From NCBI GenBank assembly GCA_025464735.1, contig JAODMX010000338.1, positions 1-17,914 on the forward strand: a stretch of DNA of 17,914 nt, given 5' to 3'. The first letter of the stretch is position 1. Each line of letters starts with the position of its first letter. Below, in pieces: positions 1 through 8,118 of this stretch. The notes below the pieces were generated by a model that made no database searches, had not been told where the DNA came from, and saw only the letters and a program-made list of their open reading frames with translations. Source of the DNA: Frondihabitans sp. (GTDB taxonomy: Bacteria; Actinomycetota; Actinomycetes; Actinomycetales; Microbacteriaceae). The position numbers and the translations under genes are program-made.

Positions 1-35
1 CCGAACAGTGGCCCTGCGAGAGAAGGGGCCCAGTG

Positions 36-407
36 ATGCAAGGTCGGTCGAGTACTGATCTCACTATCGAATTCGTCGTCCGCGATCGAACCGGTGCGGT
101 TGCCGCTGTCGTGACACCGCACGGCGTCGTCGATGCCGAGTTCGCATCCGCGCAAATTGCTCGCGGCGAGGCGACGTACTTCGCCGGCCCCGATTCCTAT
201 GTCCGCGCGCGGGTCCGCTCCATTCCCGCTCTCGGTGGCCCTTACCTCTACGCCAACTGGGACGGCACGCGGCGCAACAACCTGCACGACCTGGCGCGCG
301 GCCTCAAGCGCATCGAAGTCCGGGGCCGCGAAAGTTTCGAGACGCATCAGCGCGGTGAATGGCTCAGCCGCCTGCTCGGGCGCGCCCGCGCCTACCTCGC
401 CGCCTGA
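36..407 (+). CDS. DUF3892-like small protein
   Basis: A 123-aa soluble protein of unknown function. The middle and C-terminal part resembles the DUF3892 family: a beta-rich segment (about residues 9-60) followed by the signature YLYANWDGTRRNNLHDLA (about 70-87), which matches the YLRSxPDGxxxNNLDxLP pattern I recall for that family. The family has no established biochemical role. I chose the ATG at 36 because the purine-rich AGAAGGGG at 21-28 sits at normal Shine-Dalgarno distance; an in-frame GTG lies immediately upstream at 33. A basic tail follows the domain and the protein ends in YLAA, which resembles an ssrA-type C-terminus, though this may be chance. It lies just upstream of a membrane miniprotein on the same strand. 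The coding call is sound; the family call is recalled from memory and moderate. Confidence 0.75.
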   Translation: MQGRSSTDLTIEFVVRDRTGAVAAVVTPHGVVDAEFASAQIARGEATYFAGPDSYVRARVRSIPALGGPYLYANWDGTRRNNLHDLARGLKRIEVRGRESFETHQRGEWLSRLLGRARAYLAA

Positions 408-444
408 CCCGGGGCGACACCTTTCCACAGGCTAGGGTTGAGCC

Positions 445-579
445 ATGACGTTTTTTGCGATCTTTCTCGGCATCATCGCCGGGCTGCTGTTCTTGAGCCT
501 GATCGCTCTCCTCATCACGCTCATCGTGATGGCGGTTCGTTCGCGCGGCAAGGCCGTGCGCCCGAACTACCGCGACTGA
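445..579 (+). CDS. 44-aa single-pass membrane miniprotein
   Basis: A short ORF encoding MTFFAIFLGIIAGLLFLSLI and onward, 44 residues in all. Residues 2-31 form one strongly hydrophobic helix and are followed by a basic tail (RSRGKAVRPNYRD), so an N-out/C-in single-pass membrane topology is likely by the positive-inside rule. It begins 37 nt after the preceding same-strand gene stops, with a weak AGGG-type ribosome site upstream, so co-transcription is plausible. It is followed directly by a long palindrome that would terminate the transcript. No family is recognised. The hydrophobic codon pattern and the location between a gene and a terminator favour a real gene, but a 44-codon ORF could occur by chance. 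Confidence 0.6.
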   Translation: MTFFAIFLGIIAGLLFLSLIALLITLIVMAVRSRGKAVRPNYRD

Positions 580-593
580 GCGGTCGCCGTAAC

Positions 594-2267
<1,674 letters not shown>

Positions 2268-2309
2268 CAGGCGCTGGCTGCTCCAGCCTCGCCTCCCTCG
2301 GCTGGAACT

Positions 2310-2364
2310 GAGACTCCAGAAGGTGCGGCCTTCCCTTCGGGGAGGCCGCACCTTCTGGAGTCTC
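2310..2364 (+). terminator. Strong hairpin terminator after the Rpf-like gene
   Basis: A 21-bp perfect stem (2310-2330 with 2344-2364) continues through a one-base bulge into four more pairs closed by a C(UUCG)G tetraloop at 2336-2339. It begins 42 nt after the stop codon. The following U tract is weak (CGUCCGUUUA), as is usual in high-GC actinobacteria. Confidence 0.85.
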
Positions 2365-2452
2365 GTCCGTTTATCGCCGCCACCCTCGCACGCATATTAG
2401 TATTTTCAATACGGGTCGCTTCATCGCCGGGCGGCGGCTCCGGGCAAAAGTG

Positions 2453-2482
2453 AAGCCCAAGACCCGGCAAGGTCTTGGGCTT
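2453..2482. terminator. 12-bp hairpin, possible terminator
   Basis: AAGCCCAAGACC (2453-2464) pairs perfectly with GGTCTTGGGCTT (2471-2482) around a CGGCAA loop. Read on the minus strand it is followed by CACTTTT, which gives that direction some terminator character. It could also be the first helix of a structured RNA that continues to about 2576. Confidence 0.5.
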
Positions 2483-2508
2483 CGGTTTGGCCTCCGAGTG
2501 GAAAGCCA

Positions 2509-2576
2509 GGGGACAATAACGGTCCCCGAGTCAACTGCTCGGGACCAGTGTAATTCAGACCCACTCTGAATTGCAC
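2509..2576 (+). ncRNA. Cluster of competing hairpins, possible structured RNA
   Basis: GGGGAC (2509-2514) can pair with GTCCCC (2522-2527). The same segment, as GGTCCCCGAG (2521-2530), can instead pair with CTCGGGACC (2538-2546), with one bulged base, so the two helices exclude each other. A 12-bp helix follows immediately: GTGTAATTCAGA (2548-2559) with TCTGAATTGCAC (2565-2576), containing one G-U pair and a five-base loop. With the hairpin at 2453-2482 this makes a run of helices in a 270-nt gap with no convincing gene. I recognise no known RNA family. It could be the leader of the 36-aa ORF at 2634 or a separate small RNA. Confidence 0.4.
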
Positions 2577-2633
2577 GCTCCCTTGGTTCCCGCTTCTCGT
2601 GTTCGCCGGCGCGCACACTAGGAGGTGGTCTCG

Positions 2634-2744
2634 ATGTCGAATGACAGCGAGGGTCGGCCCAGGAAGACAGTGCCATGGCTGGGGGTCGCGAGCTTGATCG
2701 TGACCGCAGCGCGGTTGCTTCTCGACCTGTGGCGTAAGGGCTAG
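2634..2744 (+). CDS. 36-aa small protein with perfect Shine-Dalgarno
   Basis: The 36-residue product starts MSNDSEGRPRKTVPWLGVAS and ends LLLDLWRKG. Residues 15-33 form an amphipathic or membrane-associating helix between a basic N-terminal stretch (RPRK) and a basic end. AGGAGG at 2620-2625 lies eight bases before the ATG, the clearest ribosome site in the window, and a textbook terminator starts 13 nt after the stop, so the ORF is neatly bracketed as its own transcript. I recognise no family. It may associate with the inner face of the membrane. The ribosome site and terminator make this more credible than its length alone suggests. Confidence 0.65.
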   Translation: MSNDSEGRPRKTVPWLGVASLIVTAARLLLDLWRKG

Positions 2745-2756
2745 GAGTAAAAGGAG

Positions 2757-2787
2757 CGCCCCCATCGCGCGCGCGATGGGGGCGTTT
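2757..2787 (+). terminator. Intrinsic terminator after the 36-aa ORF
   Basis: CGCCCCCATCGC (2757-2768) pairs with GCGATGGGGGCG (2773-2784), and the stem is followed by TTT. It begins 12 nt after the small ORF ends and isolates it from the ArsR-type gene downstream. Confidence 0.85.
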
Positions 2788-2806
2788 CCTGCGTGGTCTG
2801 GTAAGG

Positions 2807-2825
2807 TCTGAAAGAGTCTTTCAGA
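2807..2825. promoter_or_regulatory. Perfect 19-bp palindrome, likely operator of the ArsR-type regulator
   Basis: TCTGAAAGAGTCTTTCAGA is a perfect palindrome of two 9-bp arms around a single G. It ends 39 nt before the regulator's GTG and overlaps a possible extended -10 (TGG-TAAGGT, 2799-2807). This placement would let the dimeric regulator block its own promoter and shut off the coupled transporter. I see no second copy in the window. Confidence 0.75.
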
Positions 2826-2864
2826 TCGGCGGCGCGCGACGCGCAACGGGAAAAGGGGAACGGC

Positions 2865-3440
2865 GTGAGTGCGAACGTGAATCGGCCGGTGCTCAGCGAC
2901 CCGGGTGTGCTCCAAGCGCTCTCGCATCCCGTGCGCCTCGACGTGCTCGACTACCTGATGGCCTCCGGCCCCGCGACGGCATCCGAGTGCGCCCGTGCGG
3001 TGGGGGATTCTCCGTCGAACTGCAGCTACCACCTTCGCGTGCTCGGCTCGCACGGCCTCGTCGAGCCGGTCGACTCGTCCGACGGTCGCACCCGGCCGTG
3101 GCGCGCGACGATCACCGGCTTCACGATGGACGTGGGCAGCGACGAAGCGTCGGAGGCGGGCGCCGCGGCACTGCTAGCCGCCTCGATGGAACTCGACGCG
3201 CATCTCGGCCGTGACTACGTGCGGCACCGCAACGACCTTCCGCCCGAGTGGCGGGCCGTCGACTCCTACGCCAGCTACGGTCTGCGCGTCACGCCGCCCG
3301 AGCTGACCGACCTTTTGGCACGACTCGACGCTCTGATCCGCCCGTTCATCGCCCCGACGCGGGGAGACGCTCCGGATGATGCTCGCACCGTCCACCTCTC
3401 GGTGGCAGCACTCCCGCGCACCGGATTCGACCGATCGTGA
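2865..3440 (+). CDS. ArsR-type winged-helix transcriptional regulator
   Basis: A 191-aa DNA-binding protein. Residues 12-75 form a winged helix: VLQALSHPVRLDVLDYL is the usual ArsR/HTH_20 first helix with the HPVR signature (21-24), SPSNCSYHLRVLGSHGLVEP (49-68) contains the recognition helix, and the wing follows at SSDGRTRPW. No metal-binding CxC pair is visible, so a non-metal signal is more likely. The C-terminal half (about 90-191) is a family-type effector or dimerisation domain. The start is GTG at 2865, preceded by AAAAGGGGAACG. The stop overlaps the start of the MFS gene (GTGA), implying translational coupling. The palindrome at 2807-2825 is the likely operator, so autoregulation and control of the exporter by derepression are inferred. 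Confidence 0.88.
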   Translation: MSANVNRPVLSDPGVLQALSHPVRLDVLDYLMASGPATASECARAVGDSPSNCSYHLRVLGSHGLVEPVDSSDGRTRPWRATITGFTMDVGSDEASEAGAAALLAASMELDAHLGRDYVRHRNDLPPEWRAVDSYASYGLRVTPPELTDLLARLDALIRPFIAPTRGDAPDDARTVHLSVAALPRTGFDRS

Positions 3441-4672
3441 CGACGACCGCGACCTCCTGGCTCTCGTCGTCTGCCCTCGCGAGCGGGCCGTTCCGCCGAC
3501 TCTTCGCGGCCGGCCTGGTCTCCGACCTGGGCGATTGGCTGTTGTTCATCGCGCTTCCCCTGGTGGTTCTCCGACTGAGCGGCTCGGCGCTCGGCACGAG
3601 TCTCGCCTTCCTGCTCGAGCTGCTGCCGGCGGTGGTGCTGGCCCCTCTCGTCGCGAGGATCGTCACCCGATTCGAGCGCCGGATCCTGATGGTCGCCGTG
3701 ACGATCGGCCAGGCTCTGTCGCTCGTGCCGCTCTTCTTCGTCCATGACCGCTCCGATCTGCCGTTGGTTTACCTCGTCATCGTGCTGCAAGCGTCGCTCG
3801 GCGCGGTCTTCGAGCCCGCGAAGAACTCCCTCCTGCCCGACCTCGTCGGTGCCGATCGGATCGTGTCGGCTAACGCACTCGTCGGTCTGGGGCAGAATCT
3901 CGGCCGTCTCATCGGCGGCCCGCTTGGTGGTGTGCTGCTCGCGTTCGGCGATCTGCGGCTGGTCGCGATCGTCGACGTCTCCACCTATGTCGTGGCGGCC
4001 GCCCTCCTCGTCACGCTGCCGTCGCGCCCCGCGGTTGCTCCGGTCGACGGCGCGCCTCCGCGCCTGTCGGGGCTGCTGGCGGACCGAAGGATGCGCGGGG
4101 TCTTCCTGGTCGTGTTCGTCAGCTCGATCGCTCAGGGCCTGTTCGTCGTGCTTTTCGTCTTCTTCGTCACCTCCTCGCTGCACGGTTCCGACGCCGACGT
4201 CGGTCTGCTTCGAGGTATCCAGGCGGTGGGGGCGATTGCTGCGGGTCTCGTCGTTGGTCTCCTGGCCTCGCGTTTCGACATCCGAAGGCTTGCTGTGGTC
4301 GGGGTGGGTGCGTTCGCGCTGATCTCGTTGGTGACCTGGAACCTGCCCGGGGTCACCACCGACCTGTGGCCGTACGTCGTGCTCTTCATCGTCGTGGGGG
4401 CGCCGGGGGTCTTGCTCGGTGACGGGCTGGTCGGGATCCTGCAGCTCGGTTCCGAAGAAGGGGAGCGCGGGCACGTCTTCACGGTCCTCGGTGTGGTCCT
4501 GGCCGCGGGGCAGGCGATCGGCATGCTCACGGCCGGCCTGCTTCAGGGCGTTGTCGGAACGGTGCCGCTGCTCGAACTGCAGGGGGGAATGTACGTGTTG
4601 GCGACGGTCCTGGCCGTCATGACCCTGCCGCGGCTTGGTCTCAGCGGCGGTGTCGCCACAGATAGGGGATGA
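3437..4672 (+). CDS. MFS transporter, probable drug or metabolite exporter
   Basis: A 411-aa integral membrane protein with about 12 predicted helices in two halves. FRRLFAAGLVSDLGDWLLFIALPLVV (split across residues 18-44) is a typical first helix of the MFS_3 group of exporters, and the loop around residues 75-82 (FERRILM) corresponds to the conserved loop between helices 2 and 3. FEPAKNSLLPDLV (about 131-143) is a common motif C/D-region sequence in this group. The substrate is unknown. Its GTG start overlaps the stop of the ArsR-type regulator by four bases, the usual arrangement for a regulator-exporter pair that responds to the exported compound. Its 3' end overlaps a small convergent gene by 32 bp. 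Confidence 0.9.
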   Translation: MTTTATSWLSSSALASGPFRRLFAAGLVSDLGDWLLFIALPLVVLRLSGSALGTSLAFLLELLPAVVLAPLVARIVTRFERRILMVAVTIGQALSLVPLFFVHDRSDLPLVYLVIVLQASLGAVFEPAKNSLLPDLVGADRIVSANALVGLGQNLGRLIGGPLGGVLLAFGDLRLVAIVDVSTYVVAAALLVTLPSRPAVAPVDGAPPRLSGLLADRRMRGVFLVVFVSSIAQGLFVVLFVFFVTSSLHGSDADVGLLRGIQAVGAIAAGLVVGLLASRFDIRRLAVVGVGAFALISLVTWNLPGVTTDLWPYVVLFIVVGAPGVLLGDGLVGILQLGSEEGERGHVFTVLGVVLAAGQAIGMLTAGLLQGVVGTVPLLELQGGMYVLATVLAVMTLPRLGLSGGVATDRG

Positions 4673-4826
4673 AGAACGCCAGATTTGCGCTCCCACCCAT
4701 CCCCGAGCGCATCAGCACTTCCACCTCGTTGTCGAACGTTTCGTCCTCGCCGCGTGAGCACTGCTCCATGAGCAGCCTTGTCTCGTACTTGGCCTGCCGG
4801 ATGAACTTTCGTGTCTCGTGATCCAT
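4641..4826 (-). CDS. Small hypothetical protein overlapping the MFS gene's 3' end
   Basis: A 61-aa protein starting MDHETRKFIRQAKYETRLLM. The N-terminal half is a charged helix and the end (GSANLAFFIPYLWRHRR) is more hydrophobic with a basic tail. No family is recognised. I chose the ATG at 4826 because GAGAGG lies 11 bases upstream; an in-frame TTG at 4835 would add three residues but leaves almost no spacing. The last 32 bp run antisense to the end of the MFS transporter gene, so the two transcripts overlap at their 3' ends. The amino-acid composition is protein-like, unlike most antisense frames here. Confidence 0.6.
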   Translation of the reverse strand: MDHETRKFIRQAKYETRLLMEQCSRGEDETFDNEVEVLMRSGMGGSANLAFFIPYLWRHRR

Positions 4827-4930
4827 GGTTGTCAACGCCTCTCTGCGTCGCGTCCCTCACTGCCAGCGTGTCCGACTTCACTGTCGGTCCGCTACCGCAA
4901 CCGTACCGCCGTCAGAGGGTTTTCGTATCG

Positions 4931-6469
4931 TCAGGAATGGCCGTGGATCAACTCGATGATGCGGCTGCTGTGTGTGGGGTAGGTGGCTTGGACCGCGTAC
5001 CCGTCGTTCTCGAGATCGGCAAGCCCGTACGTGTCCGCCTTGCCTCCGCTGACGTACTCGACGAGCCAGACCCGCGTGACGCCGCGGAACCGCCCCAGGG
5101 CCTCCGCCTGCGGCACGGTGTAGGTGCGGTCGTACCAGGTCGAGGAGCGCTGGTAGGGCGTCTCGAGAGTGACGTCGCGGAGCCCGCGGAAGCCCGCCGG
5201 GTACGTGTGAAGAGCGAGGCGAGGCCGACGAGATGGTCTCGCGCCGTCGTCGAAGACGATGGCGTCGCCTGCTCGGGCATGGGCGCCGATGGTGCTGCTG
5301 ATCTCGGCCCAGTCGCTGCCGTTCTTCGCGTAGGGGGTGCGCTGCGCGAGGTAGATCGGTGTGGCGACGGCGACGACTGCAAGGGTGGCGACGACGAGGG
5401 TCGGCACGACAACGCGGCGCGGAACGAACCGTGCGATCGTCTCGATGCCCAGGGCCATCAGGATCCCGGCCGCGGGGGCGGAGAACGACATGTACCGCCC
5501 CGTGAAATCGTTCTTGACGATGCTTCCGAGCACCAGCACGAGCGCGGGGACGACGAGCCAGGCCACGGCGACGATCGTGAGAGACGGTCCTGTCGAGGGG
5601 GCGGCACGGCGTCGACGCCAGACGAAGGCGACGACGGCCACGACGATCAGGAACCAGGCCACGAGGGCGAACGTGGGCGCCGAGAACCAGAGTCCGACCG
5701 TCATTGAGGAGAAGGTGATGGTCTCTTGGCCGGCCAGGAAGGCGACCTGCCCGCGTTCCAGGAATCCGAAGACGAGCAGCGGAGACACCGCGACGACGAC
5801 ACTCGCCACGGTGATGGCCCAACGACGGAGCACAGCCCGAGGCGTCCGAGCGCTGAGGAGGATCAGCGCGTGCACGACGACGAAGAGCCCGAAGTAGAGG
5901 AAGGCATAGCAGCCGCACGTCATGAGCGCACCGTAGAAGATCCACCAGCGCCGCGAGGAGGCACGGTCGCGCAGGAGGCGGACGAGCGCCCAGGTCGCCC
6001 AGGCGGCGTAGGCGGCGCTGAACGCGTAGGCGCGGGTCTCTTCGCCCATGTAGGTGACGCGGGGGAGGACGCAGCAGACGATCCCGGCGATGATGGCGAG
6101 TCGAGTTGTCCCGAGCTCACGGACGATGAAGACGACGCCCGCGACGACGAAGCCGACGCCGATGGCCGGTGGCACGCGGACGGAGAACGGTGACGCGCCA
6201 AAGGCGTCGATCCAGAAATGCAGGAAGACGTAGTACGAGCCGTGGACGGCATCGACGTGGGTCAGCATCACGAAGAGACTTGACAGCGGCCTCTGGGCCG
6301 ACATCACGCTTGCCGCCTCGTCACCCCAGAGGGAGGGAATCCAGGATCCGGTGGCGGCGAGAACAGTGGCAACCAGTCCCAGGATCAGCGCCGATCGCCA
6401 CGGGGCTCGCGTCGAGACACGGCCGACGGTAGTCGTGACGCGCTCGCTCTCCGAGGTCGTGGAACTCAT
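4931..6469 (-). CDS. GT39/PMT-like membrane mannosyltransferase
   Basis: A 512-aa multispanning GT-C-fold glycosyltransferase. About 10 to 11 hydrophobic helices occupy residues 27-390 and a soluble domain follows (about 395-512). The first extracytoplasmic loop contains WGDEAAS (48-54) with the Asp-Glu pair (D50, E51) that is the hallmark acidic motif of GT-C enzymes using polyprenyl-phosphate sugars. MGEETRAYAF (141-150) is another family signature. Such enzymes move a sugar, often mannose, from a lipid carrier onto a protein or polymer on the outer side of the membrane; donor and acceptor here are not readable. It is the last gene of a minus-strand block with a 19-nt gap from the upstream membrane protein, so it is probably co-transcribed with the glycopolymer genes. 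Confidence 0.82.
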   Translation of the reverse strand: MSSTTSESERVTTTVGRVSTRAPWRSALILGLVATVLAATGSWIPSLWGDEAASVMSAQRPLSSLFVMLTHVDAVHGSYYVFLHFWIDAFGASPFSVRVPPAIGVGFVVAGVVFIVRELGTTRLAIIAGIVCCVLPRVTYMGEETRAYAFSAAYAAWATWALVRLLRDRASSRRWWIFYGALMTCGCYAFLYFGLFVVVHALILLSARTPRAVLRRWAITVASVVVAVSPLLVFGFLERGQVAFLAGQETITFSSMTVGLWFSAPTFALVAWFLIVVAVVAFVWRRRRAAPSTGPSLTIVAVAWLVVPALVLVLGSIVKNDFTGRYMSFSAPAAGILMALGIETIARFVPRRVVVPTLVVATLAVVAVATPIYLAQRTPYAKNGSDWAEISSTIGAHARAGDAIVFDDGARPSRRPRLALHTYPAGFRGLRDVTLETPYQRSSTWYDRTYTVPQAEALGRFRGVTRVWLVEYVSGGKADTYGLADLENDGYAVQATYPTHSSRIIELIHGHS

Positions 6470-6488
6470 CTGATCGTCTCGCCGCGAG

Positions 6489-7940
6489 TCATTCCGAGAG
6501 CCTAGACGATGCCTTGCGGGCTGGCAGCGGCGCCGTCACCGGGTCGTGCGCCGTGGTGATGAGCGCGCAGGTGGTGCGGATGACCCAATTGCTCGACGGC
6601 GGGGAGAAGAACTCGACAGGGGTCGAGGCCGGTTCGCTTGCGCAGGCGCGAGTAGCCGACGCCACCTGCGGCGCGAACTCCGGTCCGTTTGAGCGGCGAG
6701 TGCTTGTCGGCACGAACTGAACGGCGATTGCGGTGATCACGACGGCCGCGATGACAGCGCGCGGAACAACGGCCGTCCAGGGGACGCCCGTGAGACGCGC
6801 ACGTCGCTGCACGGAGGAGGTCACCGCAGCTCGAGGTGCGGCCCGGACGGTGAGGGCAATCACGAGCACCGAGAGCAGTGCCAGGGAGGGAACGACCCCG
6901 TAGCGGCTGATCCACGGGCTGGCGAGCTGTGACGGGGTTTCGGTCGCGTACGAGTAGTAGGTTCCGGGGTTCGTCCGCACGGCGATTACCCAGAGCACGA
7001 CCGAGGCGGCGCCGAGCAGGAAGACCAGGGAGCGCTGCTTTCGCGAACCGTAGACGGCCACCCAGACGATCGCCGCCACGAACGGCAGCAGGCAGGCGAT
7101 GGCGCCGATGACGCCGAAGCGGACCAGGAAGTGGCCGATGGCGCTCGAACCCGGCAGCCAGATGGTCATGGCGCAGTTGATCAAGTAGCCGTAGGCGGTC
7201 GAGGCCCACGAATTCGGTAGCGCTCGCGCGATCTGCCGCGGCAGCAGCAGGGTCGTCGTCACCTGAGCCGCAATGCCGACCAGAGTGAACACTCGCACCG
7301 GCATGAGGCTCCGGTCGCGCCAACGCCAGAGAACCAGGGGAGCGAACCACGCCATCTGGATCTCGGAGAGGGCCCCGGCGAGGCCGAGGAGCCCGAGCAG
7401 CAAAGCCTCGACGCGGTTGCGCGGTCGATGCAGCAGCAGCCACGGTGCCAGCCAGAGGAAGTACCAGTGCAGGTTGGCAGTGTTCCCGAGGACCTCGTGG
7501 GGGCTCGTCGGCACGAGCACCGTCAGGGATGCCAGAGCCACCCGGGCAGGGACGGACGGGACGAGATCTCTTGAGCACACGAGCACGGCGGCGGCCACGC
7601 AGGCGACCACGAGGCAGGATCCCGCCGCCATGGAGTGGGCCCATTGGCCGACGGGCACGAAGGTGACGGTCGCCCCCGCGATCAGCCGGGGCACGAATTG
7701 GAGGTAGCCGGCGTAGGACTGGAAGAGCGGCATCAAAGCGCCCTGGTGCAGGGCGTCGCTCAGAAAGTCTCGGGAGTCTTCGGCCCACAGGGTGCTCCGC
7801 GTGACAGCCGGCAGCCGGAGCCAGGACACGACGGATCCGATGACCACGATCAGTGCAACGATCTCGCGTTCACGAAGTCGGCCGATTCTTAGACGAATCT
7901 GAGCAGGTTCGAGTGATTCTCGTTCTACGAGCGCGCTCAT
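6489..7940 (-). CDS. Polytopic membrane protein, GT-C-like, function unknown
   Basis: A 483-aa integral membrane protein with roughly 10 hydrophobic helices between residues 28 and 420. The first loop carries STLWAEDSRDFLSDAL (49-64), whose Glu-Asp pair (E54, D55) stands where GT-C glycosyltransferases have their catalytic acidic motif, and the topology is similar to the neighbouring GT39-like protein. The tail after about residue 420 is soluble. I do not recognise a named family. A lipid-linked-sugar glycosyltransferase or a polymer-modifying membrane protein is the best inference, supported by position between GT39 and TagF-like genes. GGGAG seven bases before the ATG at 7940 supports the start. 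It is separated from the upstream TagF-like gene by 178 bp that may hold a small opposite-strand ORF. Confidence 0.72.
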   Translation of the reverse strand: MSALVERESLEPAQIRLRIGRLREREIVALIVVIGSVVSWLRLPAVTRSTLWAEDSRDFLSDALHQGALMPLFQSYAGYLQFVPRLIAGATVTFVPVGQWAHSMAAGSCLVVACVAAAVLVCSRDLVPSVPARVALASLTVLVPTSPHEVLGNTANLHWYFLWLAPWLLLHRPRNRVEALLLGLLGLAGALSEIQMAWFAPLVLWRWRDRSLMPVRVFTLVGIAAQVTTTLLLPRQIARALPNSWASTAYGYLINCAMTIWLPGSSAIGHFLVRFGVIGAIACLLPFVAAIVWVAVYGSRKQRSLVFLLGAASVVLWVIAVRTNPGTYYSYATETPSQLASPWISRYGVVPSLALLSVLVIALTVRAAPRAAVTSSVQRRARLTGVPWTAVVPRAVIAAVVITAIAVQFVPTSTRRSNGPEFAPQVASATRACASEPASTPVEFFSPPSSNWVIRTTCALITTAHDPVTAPLPARKASSRLSE

Positions 7941-7973
7941 CGGCGGGCTCCCGAGGAGGAGAGAAGGCCGAAC

Positions 7974-8114
7974 ATGGTTGTCGAAGCCGTGTGCGTGGTG
8001 GCAGTGATCGTCATTGCGGTTGTTGTCTGGTTCTCCGTCCAGGCGCTCGCGGAGGTAGCCCGTCGGGAGGCCGACGAGTCAGATGGTTTCGAGGAGTCGG
8101 CGGCGGCGGAGTAG
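7974..8114 (+). CDS. 46-aa putative membrane miniprotein
   Basis: Encodes MVVEAVCVVAVIVIAVVVWF and onward, 46 residues. Residues 2-25 form a very hydrophobic Val/Ile-rich helix and the remainder is a highly acidic tail (EADESDGFEESAAAE). AGGAGG at 7954-7959 and GAGAAGG nearer the ATG offer ribosome sites. It starts 33 bp from the divergent start of the GT-C-like gene and fills an otherwise empty 178-bp gap, ending just before the opposite-strand TagF-like stop. G-rich first codon positions fit coding use. Against it: it lies antisense inside what looks like a single minus-strand operon, and no promoter is obvious. Confidence 0.45.
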   Translation: MVVEAVCVVAVIVIAVVVWFSVQALAEVARREADESDGFEESAAAE

Positions 8115-8118
8115 CCGT

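Noticed and set aside
2453..2580. tRNA or tmRNA gene
   Set aside because: No T-loop, anticodon arm or CCA-end pattern and no tmRNA 5' signature could be found among the hairpins.
3275..4696. A 473-aa open frame on the minus strand opposite the ArsR-type and MFS genes
   Set aside because: Its product is dominated by D, E, R, Q and H in low-complexity order with no domain, as expected opposite a GC-rich hydrophobic protein gene.
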